In this document: piece after piece, positions 1 to 8,608 of the stretch
Numbering within the stretch: position 1 is the stretch's first letter
Layout: each line of letters begins with the position of its first letter
Source of the DNA: Delftia tsuruhatensis
GTDB lineage: Bacteria > Pseudomonadota > Gammaproteobacteria > Burkholderiales > Burkholderiaceae_C
NCBI RefSeq assembly: GCF_903815225.1
Contig: NZ_LR813084.1
Location: 5,914,001 to 5,978,000 of the forward strand
Direction: 5' to 3'
DNA length: 64,000 nt
Position numbers and translations under genes: made by a program
The notes under the pieces: generated by a model
Database searches by the model: none
What the model was told of the DNA's origin: nothing
What the model saw: the letters and a program-made list of their open reading frames with translations, nothing else

Positions 1-455
1 TAGTCGTAGCCGGGCTTGTGCGCCAGCGGCCCGCTCTGGCCGAAGCCCGTGATCGACAGGTAGATCAGCCCCGGGTTGATGGCGGCCAGCGCCGCGTAGT
101 CCAGCCCGTGGCGCGCCAGCGCGCCGGCCTTGTAGTTCTCCACCAGCACGTCGGCATCGCGGATCTGACGCAGCAGCCAGGCATGCGAGGCCGGCTCGGT
201 GAAGTCCAGCGCCACCGACTGCTTGCCGCGGTTGCAGGACAGGAAGTAGGCCGACACGGCCTCGCCACCGGGCGCCTGCACGAAGGGCGGGCCCCAGGCG
301 CGCGTGTCGTCGCCTGTGCCGGGACGCTCGATCTTGAGCACCTTCGCGCCCAGGTCGGCGAGGTTCTGTGTGCACCACGGCCCCGCGAGGATGCGGGACA
401 GGTCCACCACACGCAGGCCGTCGAGGGCATGGCCCAGTCCATTGGTTTGTTGCAT
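1..455 (-). CDS. CaiB/BaiF family CoA-transferase, partial (runs off left edge)
   Basis: The visible part is the first 151 residues; the C-terminal part lies outside the window (full family members are about 400 residues). Class III CoA-transferases move CoA between carboxylic acids through an aspartyl-CoA intermediate in the cytoplasm. Family features seen: LRVVDLSRILAGP near residue 14, LGAKVLKIERPGTGDDTR, CNRGKQSVALDF, and LVENYKAGALARHGLDY. The last visible residues are FGQSGPLAHKPGYDY, just where the catalytic region begins. It is the last gene of a minus-strand run with a citryl-CoA lyase-like protein, an acyl-CoA ligase and a Bug receptor. This suggests activation and cleavage of an imported di- or tricarboxylic acid. 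The start is the ATG that opens the family N-terminus. The substrate cannot be told. Confidence 0.85.
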   Translation of the reverse strand, partial: MQQTNGLGHALDGLRVVDLSRILAGPWCTQNLADLGAKVLKIERPGTGDDTRAWGPPFVQAPGGEAVSAYFLSCNRGKQSVALDFTEPASHAWLLRQIRDADVLVENYKAGALARHGLDYAALAAINPGLIYLSITGFGQSGPLAHKPGYD

Positions 456-503
456 GGACCCGATGCTCGCGGCTTGGCGCGCGGCGGTTCATCGGTCATT
501 GCT

Positions 504-1289
504 TCACGCAGCGTTCGCGGAAACTGCACGCCCCGCATACGGGATGGCGTCCTCCACCGTTTCCCAGATGAACCGGCCCGAGGGGCTTTGCTGCTCCTCC
601 ACCACATGCGCCACCAGCCCGGCGGCCCGCGAGATGACGGCAAAGCCGCGCATCACGGCCGTGGGCACGCCGATCTCGCCCAGCAGGGCGGCCACGGCCC
701 CCGTGGCATTGATGGTGATGGGCCGGCCCGCTGCGGCGTCCACGGCGGCCGAGAGGATTTCGAGCGCGCGGATTCTGCTGCCCGCCAGTTCGGGTTCGGC
801 GCGGCCCATGTCCAGCAGCTTGTAGGCGCGCGGGTCCACCGGCTTGTGCAGGTGGTGGCCAAAGCCGGGCACGGGGCTTCTCAAGGCCTTGTGGTGCGCG
901 GCGATGGCGCGGGCCTCGGCATCGGGGTCGGCAGCGGCGGCGATGCGGTCGAGCAGCACGGAACAGTTCTCCATGGTGCCCACGAAGGAGCTGCCCACGG
1001 CCAGCAGGCCGCTGGCGACGGCGCCTTGCAGGTTCTCGGGCGCGCTCATGTAGATGAGGCGCGTGGCAATGGCGCTGGGCGTCAGGCCATGCTCCATCAG
1101 CACGATGAGCACCACGTCCGCGATGCGCAGGTCCACGGGGCGCGGCGCGCGGCCCAGGATCTGCATCAGCATCACCTCGGTGAAGGTCTTCTTGCCCATC
1201 AGGTCCTCGACCAGGTCGGCATCGCGGTAATGCAGGCTGGTGAGGGTATGGGAGCATAGGCGGGTAACGGGGGGTTGGGAGGTTGCCAT
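504..1289 (-). CDS. Short citrate synthase-fold protein, citryl-CoA lyase-like
   Basis: A 261-residue protein of the small citrate synthase/citryl-CoA lyase type, well under the roughly 430 residues of housekeeping citrate synthase. Such enzymes cleave or form citryl-CoA-like thioesters. Two active-site histidines of the fold are present: His67 in LMEHGLTP and His145 in PGFGHHLHKPVDPRA. The segment that normally reads N-V-D-G-A, with the catalytic Asp, reads NATGA here, so Thr196 stands in place of Asp. The rest of the block (AALLGEIGVP, RAAGLVAHVVEE) is well kept. It sits between the CoA-transferase and acyl-CoA ligase genes in one orientation, which fits CoA-ester cleavage. With Asp missing the chemistry may differ from citrate synthase. 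AAGGAAA upstream of the ATG supports the start. Confidence 0.75.
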   Translation of the reverse strand: MATSQPPVTRLCSHTLTSLHYRDADLVEDLMGKKTFTEVMLMQILGRAPRPVDLRIADVVLIVLMEHGLTPSAIATRLIYMSAPENLQGAVASGLLAVGSSFVGTMENCSVLLDRIAAAADPDAEARAIAAHHKALRSPVPGFGHHLHKPVDPRAYKLLDMGRAEPELAGSRIRALEILSAAVDAAAGRPITINATGAVAALLGEIGVPTAVMRGFAVISRAAGLVAHVVEEQQSPSGRFIWETVEDAIPYAGRAVSANAA

Positions 1290-1341
1290 GGCCAGGGTTT
1301 CCTTGTGATGTTGTGCGGGGTCAGCGGTGGATCAGCGGTGA

Positions 1342-2856
1342 TCAGCGGGGTGCCAGCGCGAGCTCGCGCACGGCCGTCTTGAGCAGCTTGCCCACGGGGG
1401 AGCGCGGCAGGCTGGCGTGAAAGTGGATGCGCTTGGGTGTCTGCACGGGGCCCAGGCGCTGGCGCACGAAGGCGATGAGCTCGGCCTCGTCCGGCCGCTG
1501 GTCCGGGCGCAGTTCGGTGCGCAGCTGGACGGCGGCCTGCACGGCCTCGCCCCAATGGTCGTCGGGGATGCCGAAGACTACGCACTCGTGCACGGCCGGG
1601 TGCTGGCCCAGGGCGTTTTCCACATCCACGGGATAGACGTTGAAGCCGCCCGTGATGACCAGATCCTTCAGGCGGTCCTTGAGGTGCAGGTAGCCCTGTG
1701 CATCGATCAGGCCCCGGTCCCCCGTGTGCAGCCAGCCGTCCACCAGGGTCTCGGCCGTCTTGCCGGGCAGGCGCCAGTAGCCGCTCATCAGCAGATCGCC
1801 GCGCGCCACGACCTCGCCCACCTCGCCCCGGGGCAGCAGGCAGCCATCGGGCGACATGATGGCCAGGTCGCTGAACCAGGTGGCCCGGCCCACGGAGGTC
1901 CACAGGCCTTCGTCCTCGAAGTCCTCGGGCCGCATGGCCGTGAGGATCTGCGGCGCCTCGGTCTGGCCATAGGTGGTGGCCAGCACGGGGCCGAAGAAGG
2001 CGCGCACCTGGCGGATTTTCTCGGGCGGCATGGCGGCGCCGCCGTAGATGAGGCGGCGCAGGCCGGGGAAGTCCGCACGGCTGGCGCCCGGCAGCGCCAT
2101 CAGCATGTAGATCAGGGTGGGCGGCATGAAGCACACGGTGCCGCCGCGCCGGGCAAAGGCGTTGCGCACGGCCTGGGCACCCGCGCCGTCGAGCAGCACA
2201 TGGCAGCCGCCCTGCGCGAGGATGGGCAGCAGATAGGTGGACGTGCCATGCGTGATGGGCGCGGCCATGACGTAGCGGTCATGCTCATCGAACCCCCAGG
2301 CCTGGATCTGGTTGGCGATGCCGGCCATCCAGGCGCGGCAAGGCTGCATCACGCCCTTGGGCAGGCCCGTGGTGCCGCCCGTGAACTTGATGGCCTGGAT
2401 GGCATCGGCGGGCAGGTCGGGCACCGCAGGCAAAGCGCCGGTCTGCACCGCGCCGGTCTGCGCCTGCTCCAGCGCCTGCGTGCCTTCGCCCAGCACCACG
2501 TGGATGCCCGGCGCCCCTTGTACCAGCGCAGCGCCGCCGGCATCGCACAGCACGATGGAAGGCTCGGTGGCATCGATGATGCGGCGCACCTCGGACTGCG
2601 TGCTCTTGGGATTGAGCGGCACCCAGATCTTGCCGCTGGCCATCACCGCCAGCAGGGCGGCGATATGGTCTGCGCTGTTGCCCGCGCAGATGCCCACGCG
2701 GCTTTGCACGGCGGGCTCCAGCGCCTGCAGGCCGGCCGCCAGCGCAGCCACCTTGCGGGCCAGCGCGTCATAGCGGATGCAGCCGTCCGGTGCGTCGATG
2801 GCAATGCGCTGCGGCCAGCGTTCGGCCGCGCGCCAGAAAAAATCAATGGGTTGCAT
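1342..2856 (-). CDS. AMP-forming acyl-CoA ligase
   Basis: A 504-residue ANL-superfamily enzyme that activates a carboxylic acid to its acyl-adenylate and then to the CoA thioester. Seen in order: P-loop FTGGTTGLPKG at about 158-168, YGQTEAPQ adenine motif, TGDRGLIDAQGYLHLKDR with the hinge and ribose-binding Asp, the ITGGFNVYPVDVEN core, and the C-terminal PVGKLLKT containing the catalytic lysine. Length and domain order are normal. It is transcribed with the citryl-CoA lyase-like and CoA-transferase genes and the Bug receptor, 52 bases from the former. The substrate is unknown. The neighbours suggest a carboxylate taken from the periplasm by the Bug receptor. Confidence 0.9.
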   Translation of the reverse strand: MQPIDFFWRAAERWPQRIAIDAPDGCIRYDALARKVAALAAGLQALEPAVQSRVGICAGNSADHIAALLAVMASGKIWVPLNPKSTQSEVRRIIDATEPSIVLCDAGGAALVQGAPGIHVVLGEGTQALEQAQTGAVQTGALPAVPDLPADAIQAIKFTGGTTGLPKGVMQPCRAWMAGIANQIQAWGFDEHDRYVMAAPITHGTSTYLLPILAQGGCHVLLDGAGAQAVRNAFARRGGTVCFMPPTLIYMLMALPGASRADFPGLRRLIYGGAAMPPEKIRQVRAFFGPVLATTYGQTEAPQILTAMRPEDFEDEGLWTSVGRATWFSDLAIMSPDGCLLPRGEVGEVVARGDLLMSGYWRLPGKTAETLVDGWLHTGDRGLIDAQGYLHLKDRLKDLVITGGFNVYPVDVENALGQHPAVHECVVFGIPDDHWGEAVQAAVQLRTELRPDQRPDEAELIAFVRQRLGPVQTPKRIHFHASLPRSPVGKLLKTAVRELALAPR

Positions 2857-2901
2857 GGGGGTCGTCTCCTTGTGGTGCCGTTGTGTCGAACGGGTGTCGA
2901 A

Positions 2902-3903
2902 TTACTGGGCCGTGGCGCCCGAGGCCTTGACCACCTCGCGCCAGCGCTTGATCTCCGACGCCGCAAAGCTGCGCATCTGCACCGGGGTGCCGGGCTCGGG
3001 CGTGGCGGCCATCTCGCCCAGGCGCTGGCGCAACTCGGGCGCGGCCAGGGCGGTGTTCAGCGCCAGGTTCAGGCGCTCGACCACGGCAGGCGGCGTGCCC
3101 GCAGGGGCAGCCAGCCCGAACCACGACTGCACGTCAAAGCCCGCATACCCCGACTCCGCCAGCGTGGGCACATCGGGCAGCAGGGCCGAGCGCCGGGCGC
3201 TGGTGATGGCGATCGCGCGCAGCTTGCCGGCCTGCACGTGGGGCAGGGCCGATGGCGCGTTGTCGAACATGGAATCCACCTGCCCGCCCAGCAGGTCGGT
3301 GATGGCCGGCGCGCTGCCCCGGTAGGGCACGTGCAGCATGCGCAGGCCCGAGAGCTGCCGGAACATCTCGCCCGACAGATGGATCGACGAGCCGCTGCCC
3401 GACGAGGCGAAGCTGATGCCCTGGGCACTCTGCCGGGCATGGCGCACATAGTCGGCCACGTTCTGTATGGGCAGGCGCGGGTTGACCACGAGGATGTTGG
3501 GAATCTTGGCGATCAGGCCGATGGGCTCGAAGTCCTTGACCGGGTCATAGCCAAGCCGCGGGTAGAGCGAGGCATTGATGGTGTTGGCAATGGTGTAGAC
3601 ATACAGCGTGTAGCCGTCCGCAGGCGCCCGCGCCACGGCCTCGGCGCCCACGTTGCTGTTGGCGCCCGTGCGGTTGTCCACCACCACGCTCTGGCCCAGT
3701 TGCTCGCCCATCCGGGCGGCCACCAGGCGTGCGATCACGTCGGTGGCGCCGCCGGCCGCATAGCCCACGACCAGCTTCACGGGGCGCGCAGGCCAGGGCG
3801 CGGGCTGCGCCAGCGCGGGCACGCCGCCGGTGGCCGCACAGGCCAGGGTGCAGGCCAGAAGGCGCCGGCGTGGAACCGCCATGCGCAGGTCGGGTGTCGT
3901 CAT
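2902..3903 (-). CDS. Bug (TctC) family periplasmic solute receptor
   Basis: A 333-residue extracytoplasmic receptor of the Bug/TctC family, which is greatly expanded in betaproteobacteria and usually binds carboxylates. The N-terminus has an arginine pair (VPRRRLLACTLACAATGG) and a cleavage region near PALAQP, a Tat- or Sec-type signal. The ligand-binding fold is marked by ARPVKLVVGYAAGGATDVIAR, HVPYRGSAPAITDLLGGQVD and PTLAESGYAGF. The frame stays open upstream, but the ATG at 3901-3903 gives the normal receptor N-terminus. No TctA/TctB membrane partners lie nearby, which is common for this family. It leads the acyl-CoA ligase/lyase/CoA-transferase run and is divergent from the IclR regulator 97 bases away. 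Confidence 0.9.
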   Translation of the reverse strand: MTTPDLRMAVPRRRLLACTLACAATGGVPALAQPAPWPARPVKLVVGYAAGGATDVIARLVAARMGEQLGQSVVVDNRTGANSNVGAEAVARAPADGYTLYVYTIANTINASLYPRLGYDPVKDFEPIGLIAKIPNILVVNPRLPIQNVADYVRHARQSAQGISFASSGSGSSIHLSGEMFRQLSGLRMLHVPYRGSAPAITDLLGGQVDSMFDNAPSALPHVQAGKLRAIAITSARRSALLPDVPTLAESGYAGFDVQSWFGLAAPAGTPPAVVERLNLALNTALAAPELRQRLGEMAATPEPGTPVQMRSFAASEIKRWREVVKASGATAQ

Positions 3904-4000
3904 GTCTTGTCTCCAGGTGATCGTTGTGGCTGGCGCCATGCACTGCGGCACACTGCGCGGCCATGAGGTCTTGTTTGCATCGACCGAGAAATTCTTTCCC

Positions 4001-4807
4001 ATGCCCTCGCGCCACACCAATCCAAACGTCCGGCCAGCGGACATTCCACAGCCCGCCGACGATGCGGGCAGCCGCACGCTGCACCGGGGCCTGCAGGTGC
4101 TGGACGCCGTGCTGGCCGCAGGGCGCGAGGGCCTGCGCGTGGTGGACCTGTGCCAGGCCACGCAGCTGGAGCGCGCCACGCTGTACCGGCTTTTGTCCAC
4201 GCTGATGGACTGCGGCTATGTGGCACGCAGCGGGCGCTTTCGCTACGTGGCCGGACACCGGCTGGGGGCCATGGCCGGCGCCGCCGTCCTTCCCAACCTG
4301 GCCGTGCGCCTGCAGCCCGTGCTGGAGCGCGTGAGCGCGGGCTGCGGCGATGCGGCCTTTGCCATCGTGCGCGAAGGCGCGGCGTCGCACTGCATCGCCC
4401 GGCACGTGGGCACGCACCCGGTGCAGATCCTCGTGATCCAGGTGGGCACGCGCCAGCCGCTGGGCGTGGGCGCGGCGGGCCTGGCCTTGCTGGCGGCCCT
4501 GCCCGATGCCGAGGTGCAGGCCGCGATGGCGACCAACGCGCCCGTGCTGGCGCAGTACGGCGGCATGACGCCCGAGCGCATGGCCCTGCTGGTCAAGGCC
4601 ACGCGCCAGCGCGGCTGGTCCGTCATCGGCAACCACGCCACGCGCGGCGTGCTGGCCGTGGGCATGGCGGTGCGCAACAGCGCGGGCGCACCCGTGGCCG
4701 CCGTCAGCGTGGCCTCCACGCTGGAGCGCATGCCCGGCGAGCGCCAGAAGCTGATTGCGCGCTCCATCGGCGACGCCCTGGCGGCCCTGCTGCCGGGCGG
4801 CCTCTGA
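4001..4807 (+). CDS. IclR family transcriptional regulator
   Basis: A 268-residue regulator with an N-terminal winged helix (about residues 22-80: TLHRGLQVLDAVLAAG, VVDLCQATQLERATLYRLLSTL) and a C-terminal effector-binding domain (ILVIQVGTRQPLGVGAAGLALLAAL, ATRGVLAVGMAVRNSAGAPVAAVSVAST). These are the usual IclR blocks. It is divergent from the Bug/ligase/lyase run, so it most likely controls that run in response to the substrate or a CoA ester. An ATG-initiated frame extends further upstream, but position 4001 gives the normal short IclR leader. The effector is unknown. Confidence 0.88.
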   Translation: MPSRHTNPNVRPADIPQPADDAGSRTLHRGLQVLDAVLAAGREGLRVVDLCQATQLERATLYRLLSTLMDCGYVARSGRFRYVAGHRLGAMAGAAVLPNLAVRLQPVLERVSAGCGDAAFAIVREGAASHCIARHVGTHPVQILVIQVGTRQPLGVGAAGLALLAALPDAEVQAAMATNAPVLAQYGGMTPERMALLVKATRQRGWSVIGNHATRGVLAVGMAVRNSAGAPVAAVSVASTLERMPGERQKLIARSIGDALAALLPGGL

Positions 4808-4864
4808 AGCCCACGCCCCCGTCTGCACCGACAATCGCCGCTGCAACCACGAGCGCCCCACCCC

Positions 4865-5827
4865 ATGGAACTGAGACAACTCCGCTATTTCGTACGCATC
4901 GTCGAGCTGGGCTCCATGAGCCGCGCCGCACTGGACCTGGACATGGTGCAGTCGGCGCTGAGCCAGCAGATCAGCCGGCTCGAAGGCGAGCTGTCCACGC
5001 GGCTGCTGCAGCGCACGCCGCGCGGCGTGGTGCCCACCGAGGCCGGCGTGGCGTTCTTTCGCGAGGCCCAACTCACGCTGCGCCATGCCGAGCAGGCAGT
5101 GCGCAGCGCGCAGCAGGCGCGGCTGTCGGGCTCGGTCAGCGTGGGCCTGGCGCCCACCACCGCGGCCATGCTGGGCCTGCCCATGATGCAGGCCATGCGC
5201 CAGCGCTATCCCGACGTGCGCCTGCACATGGTCGAAGGCATGTCCGGCCACCTGACCGACATGCTCAATGCGCGCGCCCTGGACATGGCCGTGCTGTTCG
5301 ACGCGCGCCTGCATGGCGCCCAGGCCCGCGCTCCGGGGCGGCGCTGGCAGGTGCACCCGCTGATCGAGGAGGAGCTGTTCCTGATCCGCGCGCGCGGCCA
5401 CCACCCCGAGCCGCTACCCCCACAGATGGCGCTGGCCGATCTGGCGGCCGAGCCGCTGATCCTTCCCACCGGCCTGCACGGCCTGCGCAGCACGCTGGAC
5501 ACGGCCTTCTCGCAGGCGCGCTTCGCGCCCAATCTGGTGCTGGAGGTGGACTCGCTGTCCATGGTCATGGCCGCCGTGGACGCGCGCCTGGGCAGCACGG
5601 TACAGCCCTGGGCCTCCATGGGGCGGTACGGCGATGCCGCCGAGCGCTTCGAGTGGTCGCGTATCACGGACAAAGATGCCCTGCGCACCAACCTGCTGTG
5701 CAGCCTGTCCGAGGACGAGCTGTCGCCCGCGGCCCTGGCCGCGCGCGTCGTGCTGATCGACTGCGTGCGCCAGCTGGTGCGGGGTGGCGCCTGGGCCGGA
5801 ACCGCCCTCATCCATCACGAAGACTGA
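4865..5827 (+). CDS. LysR family transcriptional regulator, probable tcu regulator
   Basis: A 320-residue LysR-type regulator. The N-terminal winged helix-turn-helix is MELRQLRYFVRIVELGSM, then AALDLDMVQSALSQQISRLE, and LLQRTPRGVVPTEAG at about 50. The remainder is the two-lobed effector domain. It lies just upstream of and co-directional with tcuA (87 bases apart). In enterobacteria the tricarballylate genes are controlled by a LysR protein, TcuR, so the same role is inferred. A 7-bp inverted repeat in the gap to tcuA is a candidate binding site. Confidence 0.88.
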   Translation: MELRQLRYFVRIVELGSMSRAALDLDMVQSALSQQISRLEGELSTRLLQRTPRGVVPTEAGVAFFREAQLTLRHAEQAVRSAQQARLSGSVSVGLAPTTAAMLGLPMMQAMRQRYPDVRLHMVEGMSGHLTDMLNARALDMAVLFDARLHGAQARAPGRRWQVHPLIEEELFLIRARGHHPEPLPPQMALADLAAEPLILPTGLHGLRSTLDTAFSQARFAPNLVLEVDSLSMVMAAVDARLGSTVQPWASMGRYGDAAERFEWSRITDKDALRTNLLCSLSEDELSPAALAARVVLIDCVRQLVRGGAWAGTALIHHED

Positions 5828-5874
5828 TACCCCCATGCCGGCAGCCCCCTGCCCGCGGCGCGGCGTTCTTCCTA

Positions 5875-5901
5875 CATTCGCAATCCCCACGATGGCGAAT
5901 G
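5875..5901. promoter_or_regulatory. Inverted repeat ahead of tcuA, candidate LysR site
   Basis: CATTCGC at 5875-5881 and GCGAATG at 5895-5901 form a perfect 7-bp inverted repeat with a 13-base spacer, ending just before the AAGGAG ribosome binding site (5903-5908) of tcuA. The size and A+T-bearing ends fit a LysR-type T-N11-A palindrome. It could instead act as an RNA hairpin in the tcuA leader. Confidence 0.45.
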
Positions 5902-5914
5902 CAAGGAGAACCCC

Positions 5915-7339
5915 ATGGACACCGATGTCCTGGTCATAGGCGGAGGCAATGCCGCCCTGTGCGCAGCATTGATGGCGCGCGAGGCCGGCCGCAGCGTGCT
6001 GCTGCTGGAGTCCGCACCGCGCGCATGGCGCGGCGGCAATTCCGGCCACACACGCAACCTGCGCTGCATGCACGACGCGCCCCAGGACGTGCTGGTCGAG
6101 GCCTACCCCGAAGAGGAGTTCTGGCAGGACCTGCTCAAGGTCACGGGCGGCATCACCAACGAACACCTGGCGCGCATGGTGATCCGTGCCTCCTCCACCT
6201 GCCGTGGCTGGATGCGGCGCCACGGCGTGCACTTCCAGCCGCCGCTGTCGGGCGCGCTGCATGTGGCGCGCACCAATGCCTTCTTCATGGGCGGCGGCAA
6301 GGCCCTGGTCAACGCCTACTACCGCAGTGCCGAGCGGCTGGGCGTGCAGGTGCGCTACGACTCGCCCGTGGACCGCCTGGAGATCGAGGGCGGCGAGTTC
6401 AAGGCCGCCTGGGTGGGCGAACAGCGCATCACCGCAAAGACCTGCGTGCTGGCGGCGGGCGGCTTCGAGTCCAACCGCGAGTGGCTGCGCGAGGCCTGGG
6501 GGCAGAACGCACGCGGCGAGTGGCCGTCCGACAACTTCCTGATCCGCGGCACGGCCTTCAACCGGGGCGTGCTGCTGCGCCACCTGCTCGAAGACCATGG
6601 CGCCGACCGCATCGGCGACCCCACCCAGGCCCACATGGTGGCCATCGACGCGCGCGCGCCGCTGTACGACGGCGGCATCTGCACGCGCATCGACTGCGTC
6701 TCGCTGGGCGTGGTGGTCAACCGCGATGCCGAGCGCTTCTACGATGAGGGCGAGGACTTCTGGCCCAAGCGCTATGCGATCTGGGGCCGCCTGGTGGCCC
6801 AGCAGCCGGGCCAGACCGCCTGGTCCGTCATCGACGCCAAGGCCATAGGCCGCTTCATGCCGCCGGTCTTCCCGGGCGTGAAGGCGGACTCCCTGCCCGA
6901 GCTGGCGCGCAAGCTGGGCCTGGACGAGGAACGCTTCATGCAGACCCTGGATGCCTACAACGGCGCCTGCCGCGTCGGCAGCTTCGACCACACCGCCCTG
7001 GACGACTGCCATACCGAAGGCCTGGCGCCCGCCAAGACCCACTGGGCCCGCCCCATCGACACGGCGCCCTTCTACGGCTACCAGCTGCGCCCCGGCGTGA
7101 CCTTCACCTACCTGGGCCTGGAAACCGACGACACGGCGGCCGTGCGCTTTGGCGGCCAGCCCAGCGCCAACCTGTTCGTGGCCGGCGAAATGATGGCCGG
7201 CAACGTGCTGGGCAAGGGGTATACGGCCGGCGTGGGCATGTCCATCGGCACGGCCTTCGGCCGCATCGCGGGCCGCAACGCGGCCCTGGCCGCCACAGGC
7301 CACCCGGCCGTGCGCGGCGCTGTCAAAGACGAGGCTTGA
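5915..7339 (+). CDS. tcuA: FAD-dependent tricarballylate dehydrogenase-like protein TcuA
   Basis: A 474-residue flavoprotein of the fumarate reductase/succinate dehydrogenase family. TcuA oxidises tricarballylate to cis-aconitate, which enters the TCA cycle. The N-terminus is a dinucleotide-binding motif, VLVIGGGNAALCAALMAREAG, followed by the substrate-side WRGGNSGHTRNLRCMH. The C-terminus has the second FAD motif FVAGEMMAGNVLGKGYTAGVGM. AAGGAG seven bases ahead of the ATG supports the start. It is followed after 3 bases by tcuB and then by a Bug receptor. A related substrate such as citraconate or another tricarboxylate is possible. Confidence 0.85.
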   Translation: MDTDVLVIGGGNAALCAALMAREAGRSVLLLESAPRAWRGGNSGHTRNLRCMHDAPQDVLVEAYPEEEFWQDLLKVTGGITNEHLARMVIRASSTCRGWMRRHGVHFQPPLSGALHVARTNAFFMGGGKALVNAYYRSAERLGVQVRYDSPVDRLEIEGGEFKAAWVGEQRITAKTCVLAAGGFESNREWLREAWGQNARGEWPSDNFLIRGTAFNRGVLLRHLLEDHGADRIGDPTQAHMVAIDARAPLYDGGICTRIDCVSLGVVVNRDAERFYDEGEDFWPKRYAIWGRLVAQQPGQTAWSVIDAKAIGRFMPPVFPGVKADSLPELARKLGLDEERFMQTLDAYNGACRVGSFDHTALDDCHTEGLAPAKTHWARPIDTAPFYGYQLRPGVTFTYLGLETDDTAAVRFGGQPSANLFVAGEMMAGNVLGKGYTAGVGMSIGTAFGRIAGRNAALAATGHPAVRGAVKDEA

Positions 7340-7342
7340 GAG

Positions 7343-8545
7343 ATGCAAACCCTGAACGCTCTGGCCCAGGAGGCCCAGGCACTGGCCACCGGCAAGGTCA
7401 TTCCCATCGTGCCTATCGCCACCGAGACAACGGCCGAAGGCGAAGTCGCGCGCGCCCTGCAGATCTGCAACGCCTGCCGCTACTGCGAAGGCTTTTGCGC
7501 GGTGTTCCCGGCCATGACGCGCCGCCTGGAATTCGGCAAGGCCGACGTGCACTACCTGGCCAACCTGTGCCACAACTGCGGCGCCTGCCTGCATGCCTGC
7601 CAGTACGCACCGCCACACGAGTTCGCCATCAATATCCCGAAGGCCATGGCCGAGGTGCGCGGCCAGACCTATGCCGACTACGCCTGGCCGCCCGCCCTGG
7701 GGCGCCTGTACCGGAGGAACGGCCTCACGCTGTCGCTGGCCCTGGCCGCCGGCCTGTCGCTGTTCCTGGTGCTGGCCGTGGCGCTGCAAGGCGGCCTGGG
7801 TCGCCTGTGGGGCGACAACCTGGGCGGCAATTTCTACCACCTGTTCCCGCACAACCTGCTGGTGGGCCTGTTCGCGCCCGTGTTCCTGTTCGTGGTGTTC
7901 GCGCTGGGCATGGGCGTGCGCCGCTTCTGGAAGGACGTCAAGCCCGCCACCAGCGGCGTGGACGTGGGCACGCCGGCCGCCGCCGAGGCCGCGCACGACG
8001 TGCTGCGCCTCAAATACCTGGACGGCGGCCACGGCGAGGGCTGCCACAACGAGGACGATGCCTACACCCTGAAGCGCCGGCGCTTCCACCACCTGACCTT
8101 CTACGGCTTCCTGCTGTGCTTTGCCGCCACTTCGCTGGCCACGGTCTACCACTACGTCTTCGGCTGGGCCGCGCCCTATGACTTCCCCAGCCTGCCCAAG
8201 CTGCTGGGCGCCGTGGGCGGCACCAGCCTGATGCTGGGCACGGCGGGCCTGTGGCATCTGAACCGGCGCCGCCACCCGCTGCACGGCGACGCGCGCCAAA
8301 AGCCCATGGACCTGGGCTTCATCGCCCTGCTGTTCCTGGTCGCCGCCAGCGGCATGGCGCTGTGGCTGGGCCGCAGCACGCCGGCCCTGGCCCTGCTGCT
8401 GTGCCTGCACCTGGGTGCCGTGATCGCGCTGTTCGCCACCCTGCCCTACGGCAAGTTCGCGCACGGCGTGTTCCGCACGGCCTCGCTGCTGCGCCACAAC
8501 ACCGAAAAGCGCCAGCCCAGCCCCATCGGCCTGGGAGCGGACTAG
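7343..8545 (+). CDS. tcuB: TcuB/CitB-like iron-sulfur membrane electron carrier
   Basis: A 400-residue protein that re-oxidises the FADH2 of TcuA and passes electrons to the membrane. Two 4Fe-4S motifs of the form CxxCxxCxxxC are present: Cys42, 45, 48 and 52 in [11 protein letters not shown], and Cys76, 79, 82 and 86 in [11 protein letters not shown]. The C-terminal two thirds contain about six hydrophobic segments, with histidines in [23 protein letters not shown] that could hold haem. It starts 3 bases after tcuA and is clearly in the same operon. Length matches TcuB. Confidence 0.87.
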   Translation: MQTLNALAQEAQALATGKVIPIVPIATETTAEGEVARALQICNACRYCEGFCAVFPAMTRRLEFGKADVHYLANLCHNCGACLHACQYAPPHEFAINIPKAMAEVRGQTYADYAWPPALGRLYRRNGLTLSLALAAGLSLFLVLAVALQGGLGRLWGDNLGGNFYHLFPHNLLVGLFAPVFLFVVFALGMGVRRFWKDVKPATSGVDVGTPAAAEAAHDVLRLKYLDGGHGEGCHNEDDAYTLKRRRFHHLTFYGFLLCFAATSLATVYHYVFGWAAPYDFPSLPKLLGAVGGTSLMLGTAGLWHLNRRRHPLHGDARQKPMDLGFIALLFLVAASGMALWLGRSTPALALLLCLHLGAVIALFATLPYGKFAHGVFRTASLLRHNTEKRQPSPIGLGAD

Positions 8546-8608
8546 AGCGTGCGCCAAAGCGCCCCTGCACCCGCCTGCCTCGATTCCATCCCTACACCGG
8601 AGACACCC

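Noticed and set aside
1417-3966. An 849-codon open frame on the plus strand
   Set aside because: It is antisense to the acyl-CoA ligase and Bug receptor, which have clear motifs. The high G/C keeps the complementary frame free of stops.
4150-6747. An 865-codon open frame on the plus strand
   Set aside because: It is an alternate frame of the IclR, LysR and tcuA genes with no recognisable domain.
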